Below are positions 6,337-14,659 of a stretch of 19,593 nt of DNA, one piece after another (the first letter of the stretch is position 1; each line of letters begins with the position of its first letter). A model generated the notes under the pieces. It was not told the origin of the DNA. It did not search any database and saw only the letters and a program-made list of their open reading frames with translations. The stretch covers positions 1-19,593 of the forward strand of contig JAEZCN010000195.1 in assembly GCA_023433515.1 (NCBI GenBank). The letters are read 5' to 3'. The position numbers and the translations under genes are program-made. The DNA is from Pseudomonadota bacterium. Its GTDB lineage: Bacteria > Pseudomonadota > Gammaproteobacteria > Steroidobacterales > Steroidobacteraceae.

Positions 6337-8346
6337 GTGTACAGGTCCAGAGAGAAATCCAGTCTCAAAAAGCTCGCCAGGGCGTGTCTACCGCTGGCGC
6401 TGACGATGGTTCCGTTAGTCTCGGCAGGTGCTGAAGACCCGCCGCCCCTGGTTTACAACGTGGAGAACACGGGCAAGCATTTTCCGGCGCCGACGTTTCC
6501 CTCGTTCGACCTGCTCCCGATCACCAGGCCTCTGCCAGATCCATTCCTCTTCTACAAAGACGGAAAGCGCGACACCCGCTTTTCGAGCTGGGAGAGGCGG
6601 CGGAACGAGATCTTTGGCGCGATGCAGAAGTACCTGCTCGGCCCGAAGCCGGACTGCAGCGACTGCACAATCGACGCGAACTTCGTACCGAATCCCAACA
6701 ACGCGCTGCAGGGTACGCTGACGGTCAATGTGACGAGGAATGGGGTCACGGCAACGCAGACCCATACGGTCACCTTTCCGGCGACGGGAGCCGCTCCCTT
6801 CCCCTACATCATCGGCTTCAACGGCACCGGCACCGGAAGCATTCCTGCCGCCCTGCTCACCAACATTTCGAAGATCTCGTTCAACAACAACCAGGTGGTG
6901 ACGGCGTTCTATTCGCTGTATCCCGACCTGTGCGCCGGAGCGACCTGCGACGTGGCTCCCAACCACGGCAAGGGAGGCAGCAACTCGGGGCAATACGCCG
7001 CATGGTCCTGGGGCGTGAGCCGCGTCATCGACGCCATTGAAAAGCTCTCCAGTCAGCCGGACACCTTGCTTCCGCTCAACGTCGCCCGCTCGGCGGTGAC
7101 CGGATGCTCCTTCGGCGGAAAAGAGGCGCTTTACGCGGGGGCCATGGACGAGCGCATCGCTCTGACGATCGCCCAGGAAAACGGCGGCGGTGGCGTTCCG
7201 TCCTGGCGCTTCAATCAGAATATCGAAGCCGGGCCCAACCCCGGCGGCGGCGCGGTGGAAAAGATCGATAACACGAACTACGGCTGGTTCAGCGGCCAGT
7301 TGGCTCAGTTCGCCGGTTCCAACGTCTACAAACTCCCGTTCGACCAGCACATGGTGCTTGCGATGATCGCGCCCCGGGCGGTCCTGCACACCGGTAACAC
7401 CGGTTACTACTGGCTGGGCAACGGCGCCGGGTATGTCTCGGCACGGGCAGCAGAGCGTGTGTACAACGAGTTCGGCATCGGCGACCGCATCGGGTGGGTC
7501 ATCGACGGCGACCATGGCCACTGCGCCATTCCGAACGACCAGCGAGTCCAGGTTCAGGCGTTCATCGACCGGTTCCTGCTGGGCCACGACGTCTCCACCG
7601 ACATCAAGGTCCATCCGGATCCTTACGTCCAGCAGCAGATCGCGCCGCCCTATTACCTGCCCCATGGCAACAACACCGGGCGCTACATCGGCCGCGACGG
7701 CAACCGCCATCCGACTAACTATCCGTATCTCTTCCATACGATGGATTACGGCCGTTGGACGGCCTGGTGGGGAAGCAACAAGCCTGAATTCCCGAACAAC
7801 TGGAATACGGGCGGAACGGTGGACCTGATCACGAACACCCAGGTTCGCAGGATCAGCACCGGCGATCCCATCATGGCGGGGTTTGCGATCAGCATGCCCA
7901 CCAACCATCCGGAAGCAACCATCCAGGTGCCGAACTCGAAGGTCGAGATCGACATCTCATGTGGCGACAACACTTCGTACACGCTGTCTGTTCCGATCCC
8001 GGCCCAGACCTTTACGATTCCGGCCAACAACAACGAATGGTTCCCGTCGCCCATTCAGAAGAGCCCCCTCGTCTACCAGGGCTCCGTGGAGAATCCTGGC
8101 TGCAAGAACCCCGCGATGAAGGGCGCGGCGACCAGGGCCTACTTCACGGCCGTGGGACTCCAGGACGGCTTCGCCGGCGACGGCGCGGGTCCGGGCTTCA
8201 TCTCCACCGACACCGAAAATCCGATCCAGGTGCGATTCCACATCGCCAATTTCGGCGGTGGTGGTTCGGGCGGTGACTGGAGCCCGACGGTTGTCCTGAA
8301 TCTCGAGCCGATCAACGTCGGAGCCCCGCCTCCGTCGCAGCAATAG
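6337..8346 (+). CDS. Secreted CE15-family (glucuronoyl esterase-like) carbohydrate esterase
   Basis: Alpha/beta-hydrolase of carbohydrate esterase family 15. Characterised members cleave the ester between 4-O-methyl-glucuronate of xylan and lignin alcohols. The GTG start at 6337 has AAGGGG about 8 nt upstream and is followed by a Sec signal peptide (about 1-32, cleavage near SAGA). Family motifs are clear: nucleophile S258 in VTGCSFGGK, the acid E281 in LTIAQENGG (family usual QESG), the LPFDQHMVLAMIAPR block (333-347) and catalytic H395 in DGDHGHCAIP. The catalytic domain ends near 420. About 240 further residues (430-669), beta-rich and ending PPPSQQ, have no domain I recognise and might bind carbohydrate. 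At 669 aa it is much longer than single-domain CE15 enzymes (about 400). Single gene with its own terminator. Enzyme family is well supported; the exact substrate is inferred. Confidence 0.88.
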   Translation: MYRSREKSSLKKLARACLPLALTMVPLVSAGAEDPPPLVYNVENTGKHFPAPTFPSFDLLPITRPLPDPFLFYKDGKRDTRFSSWERRRNEIFGAMQKYLLGPKPDCSDCTIDANFVPNPNNALQGTLTVNVTRNGVTATQTHTVTFPATGAAPFPYIIGFNGTGTGSIPAALLTNISKISFNNNQVVTAFYSLYPDLCAGATCDVAPNHGKGGSNSGQYAAWSWGVSRVIDAIEKLSSQPDTLLPLNVARSAVTGCSFGGKEALYAGAMDERIALTIAQENGGGGVPSWRFNQNIEAGPNPGGGAVEKIDNTNYGWFSGQLAQFAGSNVYKLPFDQHMVLAMIAPRAVLHTGNTGYYWLGNGAGYVSARAAERVYNEFGIGDRIGWVIDGDHGHCAIPNDQRVQVQAFIDRFLLGHDVSTDIKVHPDPYVQQQIAPPYYLPHGNNTGRYIGRDGNRHPTNYPYLFHTMDYGRWTAWWGSNKPEFPNNWNTGGTVDLITNTQVRRISTGDPIMAGFAISMPTNHPEATIQVPNSKVEIDISCGDNTSYTLSVPIPAQTFTIPANNNEWFPSPIQKSPLVYQGSVENPGCKNPAMKGAATRAYFTAVGLQDGFAGDGAGPGFISTDTENPIQVRFHIANFGGGGSGGDWSPTVVLNLEPINVGAPPPSQQ

Positions 8347-8358
8347 TTAGCTGGTGAT

Positions 8359-8376
8359 GCTCACGCACTCGTGAGC
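8359..8376 (+). other. Small hairpin after the CE15 gene
   Basis: GCTCACG (8359-8365) and CGTGAGC (8370-8376) form a perfect 7-bp stem with a CACT loop, 12 nt after the stop codon and just before the main terminator. It lacks a U-tract and may protect the mRNA 3' end. Confidence 0.45.
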
Positions 8377-8382
8377 CTTGTG

Positions 8383-8420
8383 CCCAGGTCAGGTCCTTCC
8401 CCGGACCTGACCTGGGTTTT
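8383..8420 (+). terminator. Strong rho-independent terminator of the CE15 gene
   Basis: CCCAGGTCAGGTCC (8383-8396) pairs perfectly with GGACCTGACCTGGG (8403-8416): a 14-bp stem with loop TTCCCC, followed by TTTT. On the minus strand no T-run follows the stem, so it should not stop the convergent Kelch-protein transcript as efficiently. Confidence 0.88.
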
Positions 8421-8477
8421 CACCGGGAAAGAACCGGATCCAGCTACCGCTTCACTTTCGATTTTCCCACGGTCCAA

Positions 8478-9845
8478 CTACTCGTAGATTTCCGCTGCGC
8501 GTATCGGCATACGGTCGGGCCCGAGCCCACCGACGATGAGCAGGCGGCCATCGACGAGCGCGGTGACGGAATGATGCCAACGCGACCTGCTCATCGCGGG
8601 ACCGTCCCGACGAGTCCGGTCCAACGCGAACGATTCGGTCGTGTTCGCCACGTCTCCCTGCGACGGACCCATCACACCGCCCACCAGCAGCACTCGTGCG
8701 TCGGAGAGCCGGCCGAGCCCGAAAAAGGTTCGTGGAGTCGCGAGATTGGCGAATGGCGCGATGACGCCGGTAGCGGGATCGAATCGCAGTACGGAAGTCA
8801 GCGGACGCGAGTCCGAATCTTCCCCGCCGGCGATCAGGACGCCGCCATCCTGCATCGTGTGCGCCTGGTGATTGCCGCGCGCGTTCGCCTCGACCGGCTG
8901 CAACGGGTGGCTCTCGCCTTCAACGGGATTGTAGATCTCCGGAGGGGGAATCTCGCCGTTGAGGGTGAAGCCGCCGTAAATCAGGATGCGCCGTTCATCG
9001 ATGCGGACAGAAGTATGCGCGTACCGTCCGACCGACAGGCGTCCCGGCAGCAGCGTGAACGCGCCGGTCGCGGGATCGAACACTTCGACGGTATCGCTCG
9101 CGGCGACCGCTGTGCCTCCGCTGATGAAGACTCTTCCGTCCATCAACAAGGTCGCCGCCGCCCAAGTACGCGCGCGCTGCATGGGCATCGCGGTCGGGGC
9201 CACGGTGCGATCGGAGGTGCGAATGATTTCCGCGCTTGGCGCCGCGGTCAGCCCGCGCACACCGCCCGCAACGAGTACGTCGCCGTTATACAGGGTGATC
9301 GCCGTGAAGCCGATGCGCCCAGTGCTGAGACTCGCCCCGTAGTCGCTGAACCGTTCGGTAAAAGGATCGAACACCCACAGCGAGTCCGGAAGCGAGGTCG
9401 AAGCATCCTCGCCGCCGACGATCAAGACGCGTCCATCGAACAGGCGGACGGCCTGGTGTTCCGCGCGCGCGAACGGCGCTTCGACGCTGCGCATGCGATC
9501 GCGGTATGTCGCGTTCAGGACGATCGCGCGCCTGACGGTTGTGGCGCCGTTCGTCACGACGAGCTCGAATTCGTTGGAGCCGTAGACGAGCGGGTGCGAC
9601 ATCACCGCCTGGCCGTTCTGTACGGCGAGGTTCCCCGGCTGGATTCGTGCCGATCCATTCTCGAAACGCGCCGTGAGCTGCGCGCGTTCTCCGATTGCAT
9701 AGGTCGCGCGATCAGCACTGAACTGCGCTATTGCGGGTGACCTGTCTGGTGCCGGGCCTTGGTCGCTTCCGCCACCACAGGCCGTGAGAAACAGCAAGAG
9801 CAGCGCGGCGATGCCGCAGCCGCGAACGAAACGAAAGGCGGACAC
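8478..9845 (-). CDS. Kelch-repeat lipoprotein
   Basis: The 455-residue product has a lipoprotein signal peptide with lipobox LTAC (lipidated C23) followed by a GGGS linker. An Ig-like beta segment spans about 38-112, and then seven Kelch-type repeats are marked by DGRVLIVGG, NGDVLVAGG, DGRVFISGG, RRILIYGG, DGGVLIAGG, ARVLLVGG and DGRLLIVGG. Seven blades fit one closed beta-propeller. The protein should be anchored to the envelope; such propellers usually bind proteins or glycans, and no catalytic residues are evident. The start is GTG (9843-9845) with GGAG 9 nt upstream. The gene converges with the CE15 gene and has 145 bp upstream before the next stop codon, so it probably has its own promoter. 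A link to polysaccharide use from the neighbour is possible but not shown. Confidence 0.88.
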   Translation of the reverse strand: MSAFRFVRGCGIAALLLLFLTACGGGSDQGPAPDRSPAIAQFSADRATYAIGERAQLTARFENGSARIQPGNLAVQNGQAVMSHPLVYGSNEFELVVTNGATTVRRAIVLNATYRDRMRSVEAPFARAEHQAVRLFDGRVLIVGGEDASTSLPDSLWVFDPFTERFSDYGASLSTGRIGFTAITLYNGDVLVAGGVRGLTAAPSAEIIRTSDRTVAPTAMPMQRARTWAAATLLMDGRVFISGGTAVAASDTVEVFDPATGAFTLLPGRLSVGRYAHTSVRIDERRILIYGGFTLNGEIPPPEIYNPVEGESHPLQPVEANARGNHQAHTMQDGGVLIAGGEDSDSRPLTSVLRFDPATGVIAPFANLATPRTFFGLGRLSDARVLLVGGVMGPSQGDVANTTESFALDRTRRDGPAMSRSRWHHSVTALVDGRLLIVGGLGPDRMPIRAAEIYE

Positions 9846-9990
9846 TTCGAACTACTCCGTATCGCGTACAAGTCCGGAGTGAAGATGATCGGCGGGCCGG
9901 TTTTCGAATATGTTCAGATTTTGTAGCGGCTCGTGATCGTTCCATTACCTGGCCGTCGAGCTCGTGACATTCGAAGGACGCCTCGTGGTG

Positions 9991-11007
9991 CTAGCTCCCG
10001 CCCCGGCTCGATCCCGCCTCCTCGATCACGACGCTGGTACGCACCGCGGTCTTCTTCGGAACCACTTCTTCGCCACGCACCAGGATCGTGGCAATGGTCA
10101 GGCACGTCCCGAAGAACAGGATCAGCGACGAGTAGTAGACCCACATCAGCACCAGCACCAGCGATCCGGCCGCGCCGAACGTCGAAGCGGGCGCGACGTG
10201 CGTCAGGTATAGCGAGATGAGGTACTTGCCGATCGCGAAGAGCAGTGCCGTGATGAACGCGCCGCGCCAGACGTCCGCCCATTGCATGTATACATCGGGC
10301 AGCACCTTGAACAGCAAGCCGAAGAGGACGGTCGTCACGCCCAGCGACACCACGAGTTCGATGGCCGCGACGGCGATGCCGGGAATCGGAATCCAGTCGC
10401 TCGCGTACTCGATGACGCCCGTGATCGCGACGCTCAGCACGAACGACGTGAGCATCAGGAAGCCGATGATCAGCACCATGCTCAGCGACAGCAGCCGCAC
10501 GGTGATGAACGTCAGGATGCCGCTGCGCGTCGGCTTTGCCCTGACTCCCCAGAACTTGTTGAGCGACGACTGCATCTGCGCGAACACGGTCGTCGCGCCG
10601 AAGATCAGCGCTCCGAATCCCGCGATCGTCGGCCACAAGCCGGCCTCTTCCACGCGTGAGCGCCGCACCGCTTCCTCGATGGCCGTCGCCGCGCGGGAGC
10701 CGACGATGTCCGTGATCGCGGCCGAGATCTGACCGCTCGCGGCGTCTTCACCGAAGACCATTCCGACGATCGCCACGACGATGATCACGAGCGGCGCCAG
10801 CGAGAACAACGTGCAGAATGCGAGCGCCGACGCGTGCTCGAACGCATCGCGATCGAGCCAGCGCTGCGCGGCGATCTTGAGGACTTCTGCGAATCCACGT
10901 GGCTGCATGAGGCCGCATTCGACGCCAGGCACGTCGGAATCGCGATCGGAAGGTGGGTCGTATTCCTCCCTCACATGCGTGCACCGGTCGCCAGCGATCG
11001 CCGACAT
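9991..11007 (-). CDS. YihY/BrkB-family inner-membrane protein
   Basis: Integral membrane protein of the YihY (formerly called RNase BN/BrkB) family. Six hydrophobic segments can be seen, and the family hallmark follows W-x-D-x8-SALAFCTLFSLAPL near residues 50-75. The G-x-GALIFGATTVFAQMQSSLNKFW segment and the late APASTFGAAGSLVLVLMWVYYSSLILFFG segment are also characteristic. Substrate and function of the family are not settled; the old ribonuclease annotation is wrong. The upstream-most ATG (11007) gives 338 residues with a hydrophilic 33-residue lead. M34 (ATG at 10908) fits the family's usual N-terminus better, but neither start has a good ribosome site. It lies 67 bp downstream of the metalloprotease gene on the same strand with no clear terminator between, so read-through is possible. 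Confidence 0.92.
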   Translation of the reverse strand: MSAIAGDRCTHVREEYDPPSDRDSDVPGVECGLMQPRGFAEVLKIAAQRWLDRDAFEHASALAFCTLFSLAPLVIIVVAIVGMVFGEDAASGQISAAITDIVGSRAATAIEEAVRRSRVEEAGLWPTIAGFGALIFGATTVFAQMQSSLNKFWGVRAKPTRSGILTFITVRLLSLSMVLIIGFLMLTSFVLSVAITGVIEYASDWIPIPGIAVAAIELVVSLGVTTVLFGLLFKVLPDVYMQWADVWRGAFITALLFAIGKYLISLYLTHVAPASTFGAAGSLVLVLMWVYYSSLILFFGTCLTIATILVRGEEVVPKKTAVRTSVVIEEAGSSRGGS

Positions 11008-11074
11008 CGGTCACCACTCGCGAAACGAGGCGGCCGCCGGTGCCGGCGACCGCCTCCTTCAGCCGGCGTTTCGA

Positions 11075-13804
11075 CTACTTGGAATACAACTCGTCGAAGA
11101 ACAGGTCGAAGTCGCTCACGCCTTTCGTGGACGTGTTGATCTCGAAGTTCTCGTAGTTCGTTCCGATGGCGCGCAGGCCGTGACGACTCAGGTCGATCTC
11201 ACCGGGATCGGTCACGCCTCCGCCCTGCGTCACGCCCACGATGCCCTCCCCGCGCGCGGTCGGTCCCCACTTGATGGCCACGCCGCCGAAACGATCGTGG
11301 AGCTCGGTCGTGAAGTAGTTGGGATCGCTCGAGAAGAACTCGCTGACACTGATGAAGTGCACGGTCGCGGGACGCGCGTTGCCGTCGACCAGCACCAGCC
11401 CCGGATTGCCCAGGAAGCCGGTCGGATCGAAGTCCGTCCATAGCGGCGCGATGCGCGGCGGCCCGGCCAGGAAGTCCGGCACGTTGGCGTCGTAACTCGG
11501 ATCGCCGTTGCCGAACGACAGGCTGCCGTTCGAGTTCACGAACACCGAGTCGTAGTTGACACCGTTGAACTTGAACGGCTTGACGAGGGCGACCGCCGCC
11601 GAGTCGTCGTCGCCGAGATCGAGCGGCGTACCGCGGTACGTGTTCACGTACAGCGAGTACCTTCCTTTCGATTCCCCGACGCCGATGAACTCGAGATCCG
11701 GATAGGTGGACACCGCGACCGCGAGCCGCAGGTCCTCCTGGGCCTGGAGGATCAGGCGCGACAACAGGCCGTTGCCGCCGTCGTCGTCGACCGCCAGCAG
11801 CTCTCCGGTATCGGCGTCGAACACGCCGATCACGCTGTCGAGATCGCCGCGTACGACCTCGATCGCGAGCACGTCGCCCGCCTTCACCGGGAAGCTGTAG
11901 TAGTCGACGTCGTCACGCTCGGGATCGATCACCGTCGCGAACGCGGGATTCGCGCTGTCGAACGGCAGGCGCAGCAGCGGCGTCGCGCGCGCGATGCTGT
12001 CGTTGCGCCGGATCTCGGTCAGATCGACGATGCGGTTCACACCGTTGAAGCGCAACGTGCCGCGCAGGTCGACGGTCTCGCCGGGAGTCGTCCCGACGAG
12101 GTCCTCGAAGATCGCCGGAATCGAAACGAGTCCACCGATGGCGCCCTTCGCCGCACTCAGATCCGATTCTTCCTCGTAGCCACTGGTGTGGCCGCCGCCG
12201 CAGCTGAATCCGGCGAGACCATCCGCGGCGCTCAACGAGCCGTAGCTGATCGAGAACGGATTGCCGGCGACCGGACCCAGCAGTTCGCCGAGGAAGTTCT
12301 TCCGGTTGAGCGTGATGGAGAACGTGTTCGCTCCAACCGCGGGATATTCGGGCACGCCGTCCCAGCGGACGGTGAAGGTGTTCCCCGATTCCTCGAAGGT
12401 CACCGTGCCGGCGGCACTGGCGTTGAGGTCGTCCCACAAGCCCGCGATGCGCGGCGGTCCGCTCAGGTGAACCCGCGTCGTTTCGAGGTACGTGCTGTCG
12501 GGGCGACCGAATGTCACGCTGCCGTTGGCATTCACGAACAACGACGTGAATCGCTCGCCGCAGAAGTCGATCGGGAACGGAGTGAACAGCTCGACGAAGC
12601 CGTCGTCACCCACCAGCAAGGGATCGCCCTCGCGCGGCACGTTGAAGATCACGTTGACGCCGCTGCGCGTGGCGCCCGCCGCTGCCGACACGGCGACATA
12701 GGTACCGGGCGCGTCGCTGTTCGATTCGGCCGCGCCGCTGTGGAACTCCTCGGGTCCCGGCAGGCTGCGCGGCGGCGTCGAGAATCCGCCATCGAGGATC
12801 CCATCGACGTACACCGCGTACTGCGCGCCCGGAGTCAGTCCCGTGAACTCGTAGGTTCCCACGACCGCGCTCACCGCGGGATCGACCTCGTCGGTGAAAT
12901 CTCCCGACAGCGCCGATACCGCATCGAGGAACGGGTCGGCGACGTTGCGCGCGATGACGTTGATGCCCGAGATCCGCGTCGTGCCATTGGGGGCGAAGAT
13001 GCTCCCCTGCACGGTGGCGGTCGTTGCAAGGTAGTCAGCCTCCGGGTACAGGCGCGAAACCGACACGATGTCATCGAGTCCCAGCTCCTCCTCTCCGAAG
13101 CCGCTGCCGAAGAAGAATGGATACATGGTCTCGAGCAATCCCTGGCTCGCGAAGTCCGCCACGGTCGGCGCGCCGAACGTATTCGATGGGGCCGGACCGC
13201 TCGGCTCCGGCTCGCCGACGGCGATGCCCAGCAGGATGCCGCCGTTGGTCTGCGCGTGCGCGAGATTGCTGAAGTGGCCGAACTCGTGAACCATGATGGA
13301 CAGGGCCGCCAGCGGATCGACGAACTCCGGACCGTTCAGGAACGCGAGGCCTTCGGAGATCGTGCAGGTCGCGGGATCCCCGAACTCCGGCCCGGCGAAA
13401 CCGAGCACACCCGAATCGACGCCGAACAACAGCTCGAAGATGGCTCCCGTGTCGTCGTAGACGATCGCGGACAAGCCGTCTGGCGCGGTCGCCTCGTAAT
13501 ACTCGAGGAAGTTGGTCTCATCGACGTCGACCGGCAGGTCGGGACCCTGCACGAAGCTGATGGTGGAACTCGCGACGTTCGTCCACTCGTCGAAGGATGT
13601 CGCGACGAATTCGTCGGCCTCGGCCTTGGTCAGGTTGCCGAGACCGCCGAGGTCGGCGTTCCAGGTGATGTTGCGGCCGCCGTTGGGCCACAGATACGGT
13701 ACGCCGTCATCGCAGTTCGCGAGCGGACCCGCGGCCTGCGCGGGCGCGGCAACGAGCAACGGTGACGCCAGCAACGCGAGAGCGAGTTTCTTGAGGGTGT
13801 TCAT
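11075..13804 (-). CDS. Secreted multidomain matrixin-like metalloprotease with nidogen-like and PPC domains
   Basis: A 909-residue exported protein: signal peptide 1-24 (cleavage after AQA), then a metzincin-like domain. The zinc site is HEFGHFSNLAH (H173, E174, H177, H183), matching HExxHxxxxxH, and a Met-turn candidate LETMYP lies at 224-229, so the catalytic machinery looks complete. Next is a carboxypeptidase-regulatory/CNA-B-like beta domain (about 262-390) with GTYEFTGLTPGAQYAVYVDG. Two copies of a nidogen-like module (398-540 and 730-890) share F-VN-NGS-FG and GPPRIA-LW-D. Between them, at about 600-722, is a pre-peptidase C-terminal domain with DDVDYYSFPVKAGD. No membrane anchor is present, and no C-terminal sorting tail is evident. 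The ATG overlaps the stop of the small secreted protein gene (ATGA), so the two are translationally coupled. Peptidase activity is inferred from the intact motif; the substrate is unknown. Confidence 0.85.
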   Translation of the reverse strand: MNTLKKLALALLASPLLVAAPAQAAGPLANCDDGVPYLWPNGGRNITWNADLGGLGNLTKAEADEFVATSFDEWTNVASSTISFVQGPDLPVDVDETNFLEYYEATAPDGLSAIVYDDTGAIFELLFGVDSGVLGFAGPEFGDPATCTISEGLAFLNGPEFVDPLAALSIMVHEFGHFSNLAHAQTNGGILLGIAVGEPEPSGPAPSNTFGAPTVADFASQGLLETMYPFFFGSGFGEEELGLDDIVSVSRLYPEADYLATTATVQGSIFAPNGTTRISGINVIARNVADPFLDAVSALSGDFTDEVDPAVSAVVGTYEFTGLTPGAQYAVYVDGILDGGFSTPPRSLPGPEEFHSGAAESNSDAPGTYVAVSAAAGATRSGVNVIFNVPREGDPLLVGDDGFVELFTPFPIDFCGERFTSLFVNANGSVTFGRPDSTYLETTRVHLSGPPRIAGLWDDLNASAAGTVTFEESGNTFTVRWDGVPEYPAVGANTFSITLNRKNFLGELLGPVAGNPFSISYGSLSAADGLAGFSCGGGHTSGYEEESDLSAAKGAIGGLVSIPAIFEDLVGTTPGETVDLRGTLRFNGVNRIVDLTEIRRNDSIARATPLLRLPFDSANPAFATVIDPERDDVDYYSFPVKAGDVLAIEVVRGDLDSVIGVFDADTGELLAVDDDGGNGLLSRLILQAQEDLRLAVAVSTYPDLEFIGVGESKGRYSLYVNTYRGTPLDLGDDDSAAVALVKPFKFNGVNYDSVFVNSNGSLSFGNGDPSYDANVPDFLAGPPRIAPLWTDFDPTGFLGNPGLVLVDGNARPATVHFISVSEFFSSDPNYFTTELHDRFGGVAIKWGPTARGEGIVGVTQGGGVTDPGEIDLSRHGLRAIGTNYENFEINTSTKGVSDFDLFFDELYSK

Positions 13805-14388
13805 CGGCGTACCCCTCCCTGCTCGGCGATGATCCTGCGTACGCGTTCGGCCAGCTGAGAATAGGGAATCGGGCCCTTCTCGATGTCCGCGGCGAGGCCC
13901 GCATTGCTCATGCGGTTCGCGGTCGGCTCGCTCGGAATCGAGGTGTCGATCTCGAACAGACCCTGCGCGAGTCCGACGGGGCTCGACAGCGCAATGCTGC
14001 TCTCGGCGGTCAGGAACAGGAGGTACTCCCGTCCCCGCTCGAGCACCGGCATGTCGCGGAAAGCGGAAAAGCGCCGTACGCCGTTGCCCGTGGATTTTCC
14101 CTTGATGCCGCCGAACATCTCGACGTCGGCGTACGCGATGTCCTTGAAGGTCGCGAATTCACCCTTGAAGGTTTCGGTCACGCGGATGCGGTAGATGGTG
14201 GTCGCGAGTTCTCCGCCACCGACCTTGATGACCCCGGGACGCACGTCGGTCACCGTGCCGCGAAAAACGCGGGCGGCGGACGACGCCATGTGCGGAAGGT
14301 CGAGGTGTTTGACGGTCGTCGCGTGCGCGCCCGACGGCGCGAACGCGGCTATCAATCCGGCACAAAGTGCCGCGCTGAGGAATCTCAT
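13801..14388 (-). CDS. Small secreted protein coupled to the metalloprotease (possible TIMP/OB-like beta-barrel)
   Basis: Start chosen at the ATG 14386-14388, preceded by GGGAG at 7 nt. The 195-residue product begins with a Sec signal peptide ending GAHA. A longer frame to 14454 adds 22 residues of Arg/Cys-rich sequence and is unlikely. The mature protein is about 173 residues without cysteines. Its pattern VFRGTVTDVRPG ... TIYRIRVTETFKGEF ... REYLLFL ... PVGLAQGLFEI recalls bacterial proteins with TIMP/netrin-like OB folds, but the N-terminal cysteines of true TIMPs are absent. The C-terminal SQLAERVRRIIAEQ is helical. Its stop overlaps the start of the metalloprotease by 4 bp, so the two are made together. 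A role as inhibitor, chaperone or propeptide-like partner of the protease is a hypothesis only. Confidence 0.78.
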   Translation of the reverse strand: MRFLSAALCAGLIAAFAPSGAHATTVKHLDLPHMASSAARVFRGTVTDVRPGVIKVGGGELATTIYRIRVTETFKGEFATFKDIAYADVEMFGGIKGKSTGNGVRRFSAFRDMPVLERGREYLLFLTAESSIALSSPVGLAQGLFEIDTSIPSEPTANRMSNAGLAADIEKGPIPYSQLAERVRRIIAEQGGVRR

Positions 14389-14659
14389 GTGCAATCTCCC
14401 TTTGCATCGTTCCGCACGGCGCGCGCAGGCGTGACGATCCGTCACCGCGCCCACCGCGTGAACTCGTTAGTTATCTGTTCAGAATTGCGAACGACGGGAG
14501 CGAGCCTTCGCCTCTTGTCGTGAGATTCCGGCACTCCCTGCCTTGGCCTAACTTCCTCCAACGCGAGTGGATAGTCAAGCGTGGACGATGCGTACGAGCG
14601 CGACGAAGATGGTCGCCGACTCGGTTATTGGAAAGTCAGCGCCGACCCGCGTCGCAGCA
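14389..14659. other. Upstream region of the small protein/metalloprotease operon
   Basis: No gene seen. A perfect inverted repeat GTGACG-ATC-CGTCAC (14431-14445) lies about 43 bp upstream of the small-protein ATG; it could be an operator or a leader hairpin. I found no sigma70-like pair with proper spacing, so the promoter is unassigned. The left-reading end of the GGDEF-EAL gene also lies here without a clear terminator. Confidence 0.45.

Noticed and set aside
6415..7908. 497-codon open frame on the minus strand
   Set aside because: Antisense to the CE15 gene with its intact catalytic motifs; no ribosome site and no recognisable domain.
12188..13765. 525-codon open frame on the plus strand
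   Set aside because: Antisense to the metalloprotease gene, which has signal peptide, zinc motif and domain repeats; the plus-strand product is low-complexity Arg/Glu/Val.
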